Part shown: in pieces, positions 1-6,664 of the stretch | How positions within the stretch are numbered: the first letter of the stretch is position 1 | Layout: each line of letters begins with the position of its first letter | DNA from: JADGAU01 sp045047105 | GTDB lineage: Bacteria > Pseudomonadota > Gammaproteobacteria > GRL18 | Reading direction: 5' to 3' | Assembly (NCBI GenBank): GCA_045047105.1 | Contig: JASFYQ010000086.1 | Location: 1 to 52,732 of the forward strand | DNA length: 52,732 nt | The notes under the pieces: generated by a model | Databases searched by the model: none | What the model saw: only the letters and a program-made list of their open reading frames with translations | What the model was told of the DNA's origin: nothing | Translations under genes and position numbers: made by a program

Positions 1-72
1 GTTAAAACTGGTGATTAGCTGGATGCAAATCTAAAGAGTAAAGTCATGAAGTAATTATTGAACTCTTTTTAA

Positions 73-126
73 GTAAATGGCGCGCTCGACAGGAGTCGAA
101 CCTGTAACCGCCTGGTTCGTAGCCAG
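73..126 (-). repeat. Displaced 3' half of tRNA-Arg (attachment-site-like repeat)
   Basis: Bases 82-126 are identical over 45 bp to 1580-1624, the 3' half of the intact tRNA-Arg gene (T arm, variable loop and part of the anticodon arm on the minus strand). The match extends outward to 73 with two mismatches and includes the encoded CCA. The 5' half of the tRNA is missing, so it is not a functional tRNA. A 3'-half duplicate in the same orientation, downstream of an intact tRNA, is the signature left by integrase-mediated insertion into a tRNA gene. The repeat is seen directly; its role as an att site is inferred, because no integrase remains. Confidence 0.85.
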
Positions 127-347
127 ATTAGTAAAAATATATTTTGCAAATAAAACCAAGAGCTTAGACTTATCATCTGCCCCATAGATTTGAGTGGATT
201 CTATTTTTAACTCATTGATAATAAAGTGTTTAATATTTTCTTATGGGACACTATTACTGGTAATATTTTGACTTTGTTTTTCATTTTATGAGTTTCTATT
301 TATGCTATACTTTAAATTGTTATCATACTTAATTTATTGAGAAAAAT
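127..347. other. AT-rich non-coding stretch upstream of the toxin-antitoxin pair
   Basis: No gene is visible here. A TATACT -10-like hexamer lies near 305-310, about 40 bases before the antitoxin start, without a convincing -35 partner at normal spacing. Bases 1-72, left of the tRNA fragment, are also without a recognisable feature. Confidence 0.4.
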
Positions 348-560
348 ATGTTAAATCTACAAATTAATGATCCAGAGTTAGAACATGATTTAATGCAAAC
401 ATATGGAAATAGTAAGCAATCAGTAATTGATGCGTTCTCACATTTTATTAAGCAACAGAAAATAATAAATGATGTCAAAATTTCTAAGAAACAGATTATT
501 ACTGGGGAAATTATTGATATAGATGCAGTTTTTGATTTAGTTTGTGAAAAATATAAATAA
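348..560 (+). CDS. Probable type II antitoxin (ParD/RelB-like)
   Basis: A 70-residue protein immediately upstream of a ParE/RelE-fold toxin gene, 6 bases before its start. The N-terminus (MLNLQINDPEL) gives a short beta strand followed by helices, and the C-terminal half is charged, as in small antitoxins that bind DNA with one end and the toxin with the other. By analogy it would neutralise the downstream toxin and repress the pair's promoter. The family assignment rests mainly on size and position, since no strong motif is visible. It is very AT-rich and lies inside the tRNA-bounded relic island. Confidence 0.6.
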   Translation: MLNLQINDPELEHDLMQTYGNSKQSVIDAFSHFIKQQKIINDVKISKKQIITGEIIDIDAVFDLVCEKYK

Positions 561-566
561 CAATTT

Positions 567-845
567 ATGAAAATTGTTATTACTAAAAAAGCTAACCAAA
601 GGCTTATTGAAATAGCTGATTATTTATATCGCCAACATTGCTCAAAAAAATTTGTTATTACTTACCTTAATAAATTTAAACTTAAGTTAAAACAAGTTCT
701 AATCCCTTTCCCTGAATCTGGTACACTAGCTCCAGAATATGGTAAAAATGTCAGATGTTTTATTTATAAAAAGTATTCTTTTTTATATGAAATTAATGAT
801 AAAAATATTGTGATTTTGACAATTTTTAGAGAAAACTTAGCATAA
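567..845 (+). CDS. ParE/RelE-family toxin
   Basis: A 92-residue protein with the layout of the RelE/ParE fold: an N-terminal strand (MKIVITKKAN), two helices with a long basic second helix (about residues 25-50), then a beta sheet containing VRCFIYKKYSFLYEI and a final strand ending IFREN. The conserved arginine-hydrophobic patch near the C-terminus is present. RelE members cleave ribosome-bound mRNA and ParE members poison gyrase; the sequence does not decide which. Translation is probably coupled to the antitoxin gene, which stops 6 bases upstream. The gene is intact, unlike its downstream neighbour. Confidence 0.75.
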   Translation: MKIVITKKANQRLIEIADYLYRQHCSKKFVITYLNKFKLKLKQVLIPFPESGTLAPEYGKNVRCFIYKKYSFLYEINDKNIVILTIFRENLA

Positions 846-903
846 TTTTACAGCTCTCTGTGCTAGGGTAATTGTCCATGTTTAATATAGTTTATTAAAA
901 TAA

Positions 904-1540
904 ATGACTCTGATTATTGCAAGAAAATCTAACCATAGTAAGTGATACAAAGTTAACATATGATCCTTCTACAAAAGAAAGTTTAAAACAAAATAGTCCA
1001 ATCAATGGGACAATAAAATCAATAATCCTTTCACCTGAATATAGCTATTTCATATGCTGGAGATAATCTTTTTGCTAAAGAAGTATTTAACAAAATTGGC
1101 TCTAATTTAGATATTGAAAATATAAAATGTATATTATTATCTTTTCACCAAAAATCTAACACTGAGACTGATTTTATTTTGGCAATTGGAGGAAATGAAC
1201 CGTCATTATTTGAAATAAAAAATAATGAATTAAGTAATGTTAATAATTTATGGATTGGTTCACTGGCTGCATTTAATATATTCCAAAAATATTATTTAAA
1301 GGAAGAAAATAATGCTTATTCAGATTTTGAAGGAATGCATACTCAGATTATAAAACTTCCAGATGTTAACGATAAAGTGATTAGAAATAATTATAGTAAC
1401 ATATTTTATGCAATGCTTCTGTTATAAATAATAGTCACATTAAAGAAGTTTCTGGGTTTGTTATCCCATTAACGTATTATGATGGATTTTTTACAGTTTT
1501 AAAAACTCAAAGGAGCAAAAACGGAGCAAAAATATTTATG
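904..1540 (+). pseudogene. Frame-broken remnant resembling a proteasome-like Ntn-hydrolase
   Basis: Coding sense continues across several reading frames. A start at 904 gives MTLIIARK, a second frame picks up near 923 (ENLTIVSDTKLTYD) and runs to about 1040, a third frame continues at 1041 (ISYAGDNLFAKEV) to about 1425, and another resumes at about 1429 (VINNSHIKEVSGFVIP) and runs towards the tRNA. At least three single-base-scale frameshifts are needed. The MTLIIAR opening, VSDTK and the SYAGD stretch recall small proteins with a proteasome-type N-terminal nucleophile fold; that assignment is from memory and tentative. The gene is inactive as it stands. It lies in the relic island, and its last frame runs into the tRNA repeat. 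Confidence 0.55.
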
Positions 1541-1570
1541 GCTTTTTTCTGGATCGATGGAATCGTTGGT

Positions 1571-1624
1571 GTAAGTGGTGCGCTCGACAGGAGTCGAACC
1601 TGTAACCGCCTGGTTCGTAGCCAG
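1571..1624 (-). repeat. Intact-side copy of the tRNA-Arg 3'-half repeat
   Basis: This is the partner of the repeat at 73-126. Bases 1580-1624 are identical to 82-126, and 1571-1579 match 73-81 with two mismatches. It lies in the functional tRNA gene and would be the attL/attR-equivalent that rebuilt the tRNA. Confidence 0.85.
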
Positions 1625-1652
1625 GTACTCTATCCAGTTGAGCTACGAGCGC
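1576..1652 (-). tRNA. tRNA-Arg (anticodon ACG), CCA encoded
   Basis: Read on the minus strand, the 77 bases fold as a standard cloverleaf. The acceptor stem pairs GCGCTCG (1652-1646) with CGAGCGC (1586-1580), followed by discriminator A and an encoded CCA at 1578-1576. The D arm contains AGCTCAACTGGATAGAGTA. The anticodon stem-loop is CTGGCTACGAACCAG, with anticodon ACG, which is arginine (A34 would be converted to inosine by TadA). The T loop is GTTCGACTC. Its 3' half is duplicated at 82-126. Confidence 0.97.
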
Positions 1653-1808
1653 GTAGTTTGTGTCACTTAAAAAGTGCGTGCATTATGAAGTTTCTCTTGG
1701 TGCTTGTCAATAATTATTTTTTTATTTTTAACGAATTTTCTTTCTTTCTCGTAACAGTCCCGATATCATCACGTTTGTTTTAATAAATCGATAAATTAAA
1801 GTGTATAA

Positions 1809-2663
1809 ATGAAAATATTTATTAGTAATGATGATGGCTACCTTGCTCAGGGAATAAAAACTCTACTTGAAGTTTTATTATCGGTTAAACCCAGCTATGA
1901 AATTAGTCTTGTAGCTCCTGATCGTGATAGAAGTGGAGCAAGTAACTCTTTAACCCTTAATCGCCCCTTATTGCCTATAGCATTTGATTATGCTGAGCCG
2001 GACTTAAATAGCCCTTTCTTAAAGACTTGTTATTTTTTGGATGGTACACCAACCGATTGCGTTCATGTTGGTGTTACAGGCATGGAGAAGGAACTTCCTG
2101 ATATTGTTGTATCGGGGATCAATGCCGGGGTAAATATGGGCGATGATGTTTTATATTCAGGTACTATTGCAGCAGCAACAGAAGGGCGTTTTTTGGGCTT
2201 GCCAGCATTGGCAATTTCTATAGATATTGCCCAGCCAGAAAGCTATGCAACAGAACATAATAAAGCGATAATAAAAATACATTTTGAAACAGCAGCACGA
2301 TTTGTTCAGTTGTTTTTGCAGCAACTGCATAACTGTCCCTTACCTGAAGACACTATTCTAAATATTAATGTGCCCAATTTACCATGGCAGAAAATTAAAG
2401 GGATTAAAACTACCCGCCTGGGTAAAAGGCATAAATCAGAGCCGGCTATTGAATCCAGAGATCCAAGAAATAGAAGAATATTCTGGTTAGGTCCAGTGGG
2501 GAAACAGGCGAAAGCAGGCCCGGGAACTGATTTTCATGCGGTAAATCAGGGGTATATATCTATTACCCCGTTAAAAATTGATCTTACCGATGATAAATTA
2601 TTAACACCACTTGATAAATGGATGAATAGTGAAGCATTAGTTAATTTATTTTCTAATAAATAA
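1809..2663 (+). CDS. surE: 5'/3'-nucleotidase SurE
   Basis: A 284-residue SurE phosphatase, slightly longer than the roughly 250 residues usual for the family. The metal-binding NDDG is at residues 7-10, the conserved serine of RSGASNS at about 42, and SGINAGVNMGDDVLYSGT at about 102-119 forms the rest of the acid-phosphatase site. The enzyme removes phosphate from nucleoside 5'- and 3'-monophosphates in the cytoplasm and is linked to stationary-phase survival. It heads the surE-pcm-yqaA-nlpD-rpoS block. The ATG at 1809 is chosen because MKIFISNDDG is the family N-terminus. No strong Shine-Dalgarno sequence precedes it. Confidence 0.96.
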   Translation: MKIFISNDDGYLAQGIKTLLEVLLSVKPSYEISLVAPDRDRSGASNSLTLNRPLLPIAFDYAEPDLNSPFLKTCYFLDGTPTDCVHVGVTGMEKELPDIVVSGINAGVNMGDDVLYSGTIAAATEGRFLGLPALAISIDIAQPESYATEHNKAIIKIHFETAARFVQLFLQQLHNCPLPEDTILNINVPNLPWQKIKGIKTTRLGKRHKSEPAIESRDPRNRRIFWLGPVGKQAKAGPGTDFHAVNQGYISITPLKIDLTDDKLLTPLDKWMNSEALVNLFSNK

Positions 2664-2705
2664 TTGCTAAATAATAACAACAGTAGAAAGAGTATAAAGG
2701 AAATA

Positions 2706-3368
2706 ATGGATAAATTATTAATCCAGGGAGTCGGTATGACTTCTCAGCGAACTAGAAATCGCTTAGTTGATGAATTAAGAAAAATGGGTATAAAAAATGA
2801 TGAAGTTTTGCAAGTTATATCAACAACTCCAAGACATTTATTTATGGAGGAAGCTTTAGCAAGCCGAGCATATGAAAATATCTCTTTGCCTATTGGACAT
2901 GGACAAACTATCTCACAGCCCTATATAGTTGCTAAAATGACAGAGCTTATTTTAGAGGGCTTTAATCCCAGGCGGGTATTAGAAGTGGGAACAGGCTCAG
3001 GTTACCAAACAGCGGTACTTTCTCCTTTATTTCGTTCTGTTTTTACTGTTGAACGAATTGCTCCACTATTAGATAAAGCAAAAAAACGTTTCCGTGAGCT
3101 AAGGTTAAATAATATTTTATGCGATTATAGTGATGGTAACTGGGGCTGGCCTACTAAGGCTCCTTTTGATGCAATTATAGTGACTGCTGCACCAGAAAAA
3201 TTACCTCCCTCATTACTAGAGCAACTTGCAGAAGATGGGCGTTTGGTTATTCCTGTAGGCAGGCAGGGAAAACAGGGATTATATTTATATAAACGAGAAG
3301 GAGATAAATTTATTAATGAACATCTTGAAGATGTAAGTTTTGTTCCCCTTTTAGCAGGAAAATCATAA
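2706..3368 (+). CDS. pcm: Protein-L-isoaspartate O-methyltransferase
   Basis: A 220-residue repair enzyme that methylates isoaspartyl residues in aged proteins with S-adenosylmethionine. The SAM-binding motif EVGTGSGYQTAVL is at about residues 93-105. The family substrate loop around IGHGQTISQPYIVAKM precedes it, and VTAAPEKLP lies further on. The ATG at 2706 is preceded by AAAGG five bases upstream and gives a length close to the family norm (about 208). A TTG at 2664, directly after the surE stop, would add 14 residues and is less likely. The gene is in the stationary-phase operon between surE and a YqaA gene, the usual gammaproteobacterial order. Confidence 0.95.
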   Translation: MDKLLIQGVGMTSQRTRNRLVDELRKMGIKNDEVLQVISTTPRHLFMEEALASRAYENISLPIGHGQTISQPYIVAKMTELILEGFNPRRVLEVGTGSGYQTAVLSPLFRSVFTVERIAPLLDKAKKRFRELRLNNILCDYSDGNWGWPTKAPFDAIIVTAAPEKLPPSLLEQLAEDGRLVIPVGRQGKQGLYLYKREGDKFINEHLEDVSFVPLLAGKS

Positions 3369-3390
3369 GTAATATTATTGAGAATTTAAC

Positions 3391-3972
3391 ATGACATTAT
3401 TAGCTCCACTGTATAGAAAAGTTATGACCTGGTCCAGGCATAAATTTGCAGCCCGTTATTTGGTAGTTGTAAGCTTTGCTGAATCTTCATTTTTTCCTAT
3501 CCCTCCGGATATTATGCTGGCACCGATGGCATTATCTAAACCTGAAAAAGCCCTATATTATGCCCTGATTACTACTATTGCATCTGTACTGGGTGGAATC
3601 TTGGGTTACCTTATTGGAATGGGGTTTTATGAATGGATTCAACCATTAATTGAAGGACAAGGACGTTGGGTTGATAAATATCAATTAACCAGGCAATGGT
3701 TTGATGAATGGGGTGTTTGGGCAATATTAATCGCTGGTTTTTCACCTATTCCGTATAAAGTTTTTACTATTACTGCTGGTATTTTACAGATGCAATTTAT
3801 TCCTTTTGTATTGGCCTCATTTGTAGGTAGAGGGGCTCGGTATTTTCTGCTTGCATGGTTAATGAAGTTAGGAGGAGCTGCTATGGAGCAAAAACTAGAG
3901 AAATACATTGATTATTTGGGAATGATTGTTATTTTTATGGCCATTGTGGCTTATTTTATCTATAAACCGTAA
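3391..3972 (+). CDS. YqaA/DedA-family inner-membrane protein
   Basis: A 193-residue membrane protein with a VTT/SNARE-associated (DedA-like) domain. Hydrophobic segments lie at about residues 57-77 (ALITTIASVLGGILGYLIG), 108-128, 133-152 and 175-191. The re-entrant motif FAESSFFPIPPDIMLAP near residue 29 and the second one, GFSPIPYKVFTITAG, near 115 are characteristic. DedA proteins are implicated in lipid carrier or phospholipid movement across the inner membrane; the substrate of this branch is unknown. It sits between pcm and nlpD, 22 bases after pcm. Confidence 0.88.
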   Translation: MTLLAPLYRKVMTWSRHKFAARYLVVVSFAESSFFPIPPDIMLAPMALSKPEKALYYALITTIASVLGGILGYLIGMGFYEWIQPLIEGQGRWVDKYQLTRQWFDEWGVWAILIAGFSPIPYKVFTITAGILQMQFIPFVLASFVGRGARYFLLAWLMKLGGAAMEQKLEKYIDYLGMIVIFMAIVAYFIYKP

Positions 3973-3997
3973 TAAAATTCTTTATTTTAATATACTT

Positions 3998-4843
3998 ATG
4001 TTTTGTACTTTAAATAAATCTAGTTTATTTTTTTATTTTCTTGTAATTAGCATATTTATTGTATATGGTTGCACTACAAATACTTATGTCCCTGTTGAGA
4101 ATAGAGGACAAAATAATGGTTTATATAAAAAAAGTAATAAAAAGAGATTTAATAAAAAAATTACTTTCCATTATGTAAGAAAAAGAGATACTTTATATTC
4201 TATTGCATGGCAATACGGTTTGGATTTTAAAGATATTGCCAAATGGAATCATATTAAGTCGCCTTACTTAATACGTATTGGAGAAAAAATTCGTTTACTT
4301 TCTTTTAAGAAACAAAATGGCAAAACAAAAAAACAGTTAAAAAAGCAGCCAAAAACCTTTAAAAAAGCAAAACTAACTACAATATCCAAATCAAGTAAAA
4401 AGAATAAAATTAATAAGCAAACGACTAAAAAAGTTAAGCGTATTAAAAAACAAACTGAACTAAAATACAAAACTAAATTGAGTTGGGTTTGGCCAGCAAG
4501 AGGCAAAATTATTCAACGTTTTACTCCTTCTAAAGGCAAAAAAGGGATTGATATTTCGGTAAATAAAGGGGCCCGAATTAAAGCAACTGAAGCAGGAAAA
4601 GTAGTTTATAGTGGTCATGGTTTACAAGGTTATGGATTATTATTAATTATTAAGCACAATAATCAATATCTAAGTGCATATGCCCATAATAGTAAGCTAT
4701 TAATTGGGGAAGGTAGTAAGGTAAAAAGAGGGCAGGTCATTGCCTTAGCAGGTAAAACTGCTTCTGAACGTGTTAAATTGCATTTTGAAATTAGAAAAAA
4801 TGGAAAGCCAGTCAATCCATTAAAATTTTTACCAAAGCACTAA
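3998..4843 (+). CDS. nlpD: Lipoprotein NlpD-type LysM/M23 amidase activator
   Basis: A 281-residue envelope lipoprotein. The signal peptide ends in a lipobox (IVYGC, cysteine 25). A LysM peptidoglycan-binding domain spans about residues 58-101, followed by a very lysine-rich linker (about 103-165) and a C-terminal M23/LytM domain from about 170. The M23 metal ligands look degraded: the first motif reads KKGIDIS rather than HxGiDi, and the HxH motif is KLHFEI. This is typical of NlpD/EnvC activators, which stimulate amidases during daughter-cell separation instead of cutting peptidoglycan. The ATG at 3998 is chosen because it starts the signal peptide; an upstream ATG at 3926 lies inside the yqaA reading region. 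rpoS follows 53 bases downstream. Confidence 0.92.
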   Translation: MFCTLNKSSLFFYFLVISIFIVYGCTTNTYVPVENRGQNNGLYKKSNKKRFNKKITFHYVRKRDTLYSIAWQYGLDFKDIAKWNHIKSPYLIRIGEKIRLLSFKKQNGKTKKQLKKQPKTFKKAKLTTISKSSKKNKINKQTTKKVKRIKKQTELKYKTKLSWVWPARGKIIQRFTPSKGKKGIDISVNKGARIKATEAGKVVYSGHGLQGYGLLLIIKHNNQYLSAYAHNSKLLIGEGSKVKRGQVIALAGKTASERVKLHFEIRKNGKPVNPLKFLPKH

Positions 4844-4855
4844 TTAATAGTGCTT
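4835..4855 (+). promoter_or_regulatory. Inverted repeat between nlpD and rpoS
   Basis: A perfect 8-bp stem (AAGCACTA/TAGTGCTT, loop ATTAA) overlaps the nlpD stop codon and ends about 40 bases before the rpoS start. It lacks a following T run, so it is a weak terminator at most. It may stabilise a processed 3' end or attenuate read-through into rpoS. The structure is seen; the function is inferred. Confidence 0.4.
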
Positions 4856-4896
4856 AAATAACAATTACCAAGATTCAAGTATGGTCTGGAGGAATT

Positions 4897-5979
4897 ATGG
4901 ATATAAGTGGATTTCAAGATTCTTTAATAGGGGACTTTTCTGAGATGACCATTGATGAAGAGGAAACACATGAATTCGAAATGGGCGATGATGATGTAAT
5001 GGAAAGTGATATTTGTGATAAAGCTAGTATAGAGGAACATGATGACAGTCACAGTGGCAGGATTCAGCTAGTAAAAAATATCAAATTGAATGAGTCTAAA
5101 AAGCTAAAAAAAAATAAGCGAAATACTCAGTCAAGTGATCTGGATGCAACCAGATTATATTTAAATGAAATTGGTTTTGCTCGTTTATTAACTGCTGAAG
5201 AAGAAGTATATTTTTCACGCCTTGCTCAAAAAGGTGACGAAGAAGCCAGAAAACGTATGATTGAATGCAACTTGCGCCTGGTTGTAAAAATTGCCAGACG
5301 TTATTTAAATCGAGGCTTACCGTTATTGGATTTAATTGAAGAAGGTAATTTAGGTTTAATAAAAGCAGTAGAAAAATTTGATCCTGAGCGTGGTTTTCGC
5401 TTTTCAACCTATGCTACCTGGTGGATAAGGCAGTCTATTGACCGTGGTTTGATGAATCAGGCGCGTACCATTCGATTACCAGTACATATTATTAAAGAAA
5501 TAAATGTATATGTTAGAGCAGCTAAAAATTTAGCACAAGAACTTAAGCACGAACCTAGTCCAGAAGAAATAGCTCACCTGTTAAATAAACCCGTTGATAA
5601 AGTAGAAAAATTATTAAGAATCAATAATAAAACAGATTCTGTTGATACCCCTGTTGGTAGAGATTCTGATAAACCATTGGTTGAAACCATTACTGACGAA
5701 AATGAAAATGAACCTTGCCAGATTATGCAGGATAAGGACATGTGTAATAATGTTGATAATTGGATTTCACAATTAAGTGATAAACAAAGAGAAGTAGTCG
5801 AACGTCGCTTTGGTTTGCATGGGCATGATATAGGGACTCTTGAGCAAGTGGGTTTAGAAATTGGAGTAACTCGTGAGCGTGTTCGTCAAATTCAATTAGA
5901 AGCACTTCGCCAACTGAAAAAAATTCTTAAAAAAGACGGCTATGATAGCGATCTAATTTTGGAACACTTTAAATTATAA
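4897..5979 (+). CDS. rpoS: RNA polymerase sigma factor RpoS
   Basis: A 360-residue sigma-70-family factor, the general stress and stationary-phase sigma. Region 1.2 starts near DLDATRLYLNEIGFARLL (about 82). Region 2 includes LDLIEEGNLGLIKAVEKFD and the -10-recognition helix STYATWWIRQSIDRG. Region 3 begins near RLPVHIIKEIN, and region 4.2 (VTRERVRQIQLEALRQL) carries the -35-binding helix. The N-terminal 80 residues are longer and more acidic than in E. coli RpoS (330 residues). A clear GGAGG lies 4 bases before the ATG. Synteny with nlpD distinguishes it from RpoD and RpoH. Confidence 0.96.
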   Translation: MDISGFQDSLIGDFSEMTIDEEETHEFEMGDDDVMESDICDKASIEEHDDSHSGRIQLVKNIKLNESKKLKKNKRNTQSSDLDATRLYLNEIGFARLLTAEEEVYFSRLAQKGDEEARKRMIECNLRLVVKIARRYLNRGLPLLDLIEEGNLGLIKAVEKFDPERGFRFSTYATWWIRQSIDRGLMNQARTIRLPVHIIKEINVYVRAAKNLAQELKHEPSPEEIAHLLNKPVDKVEKLLRINNKTDSVDTPVGRDSDKPLVETITDENENEPCQIMQDKDMCNNVDNWISQLSDKQREVVERRFGLHGHDIGTLEQVGLEIGVTRERVRQIQLEALRQLKKILKKDGYDSDLILEHFKL

Positions 5980-5989
5980 AAAATCTTAT

Positions 5990-6159
5990 ATTCAACTAAA
6001 ACAAGCATATACTGCTGGAGTATCTGCAAGTGGTGGCAAAAAAAATGCAAATACAAAAGGTGAGCATTATAAGGGAATGGATTTTTTACCGTGACTAAAG
6101 GCGGCCTTATGTATGAAGTAACTGCTGCTGGTCAGAAATTTAAGTATAAAGCAAAATAA
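5990..6159 (+). pseudogene. Short frameshifted remnant of unknown gene
   Basis: Between rpoS and the minus-strand Mth938-like gene, two overlapping frames give a continuous protein-like sequence. One reads QLKQAYTAGVSASGGKKNAN and continues to KGMDFLP before a stop at 6092. The next frame continues VTKGGLMYEVTAAGQKF and ends KYKAK at 6159. Joining them needs one frame change near 6090, so it looks like the C-terminal 55 residues of a lost gene. I do not recognise the family with confidence. Confidence 0.4.
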
Positions 6160-6186
6160 ATTAGAATAGATAGGGTTTTGTCCTAC

Positions 6187-6585
6187 TTAGATAAATAATA
6201 GGGCAGCCACTTTCCGATTTTCATTGGTTAATATATTAAACGTTCTGCAAGCTGCATGCGTATCCATAAAATCAATAGAATAAGGAAGTTCTCCAAGTTT
6301 GCAATAGAGCTGCTTGGCTGGAAAAGAATGTGTTATTCCAGTGCCTATCAATAACATCTCGATACCGTTGATCTTTTTTAATAAATCAATATTTAAATCT
6401 ACAAATTTGCTGTCGGTATAATCTAAAAATAAATTTTCATAGGATACCATGCAGGTTGAGGTTATTTTATGTAATAACTGTTGGTTTTTCCCATCTGAAG
6501 ATTTTTTATATTCTGTAATTTGAATGTTAATATCTTCGTATGCACTAATGTAGTATTTACTTATCATCTGATCGTTTATTAGCAC
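6187..6585 (-). CDS. Mth938-like domain protein (DUF498 family)
   Basis: A 132-residue protein of the Mth938/Xcc1710-like superfamily, to which mitochondrial NDUFAF3 also belongs. The conserved core is in the second half: EMLLIGTGITHSFPAKQL, then SIDFMDTHAACRTFNILTNE and VAALLF near the end. Bacterial members are small soluble proteins without a settled biochemical role. The start is GTG at 6585 with GGAG six bases upstream on the minus strand. It is divergent from the aminotransferase gene, sharing a 76-base intergenic region. Confidence 0.85.
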   Translation of the reverse strand: MLINDQMISKYYISAYEDINIQITEYKKSSDGKNQQLLHKITSTCMVSYENLFLDYTDSKFVDLNIDLLKKINGIEMLLIGTGITHSFPAKQLYCKLGELPYSIDFMDTHAACRTFNILTNENRKVAALLFI

Positions 6586-6638
6586 AATTTTCTCCTTTTT
6601 AGTATATGTTTCCTCTATAGTATCTTAATTTAATCAGG

Positions 6639-6664
6639 TATAATGGATTTTTATAATAATTTTG
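6639..6664 (+). promoter_or_regulatory. TATAAT -10 hexamer very close to the aminotransferase start
   Basis: A perfect TATAAT at 6639-6644 sits 17 bases before the TTG start at 6662. Transcription from it would begin near 6651, leaving a leader of about 10 bases without a Shine-Dalgarno sequence. No good -35 hexamer is seen at 17-bp spacing. The hexamer is seen; its use is inferred. Confidence 0.35.

Larger units (their letters stand above)
127..1579. mobile_element. Relic tRNA-Arg-associated micro-island (toxin-antitoxin plus pseudogene)
   Basis: The segment lies between the intact tRNA-Arg gene and the duplicate of its 3' half, the geometry expected for an element inserted at a tRNA 3' end. 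It is markedly more AT-rich than the flanking genes. It holds a ParE/RelE-like toxin-antitoxin pair and a gene broken in several frames, with no recognisable integrase. It is best read as the deleted remnant of a larger island, perhaps kept because of the toxin-antitoxin pair. The boundaries are seen; the mobile origin is inferred. Confidence 0.5.

Noticed and set aside
1538..1783. An 81-codon open frame across the tRNA-Arg gene
   Set aside because: Its sequence (GALDRSRTCNRLVRSQVLYP) is the well-known translation artefact of an antisense tRNA gene.
3926..3997. A longer NlpD start at 3926
   Set aside because: It lies within the end of the yqaA gene and adds residues before a complete signal peptide beginning at 3998.
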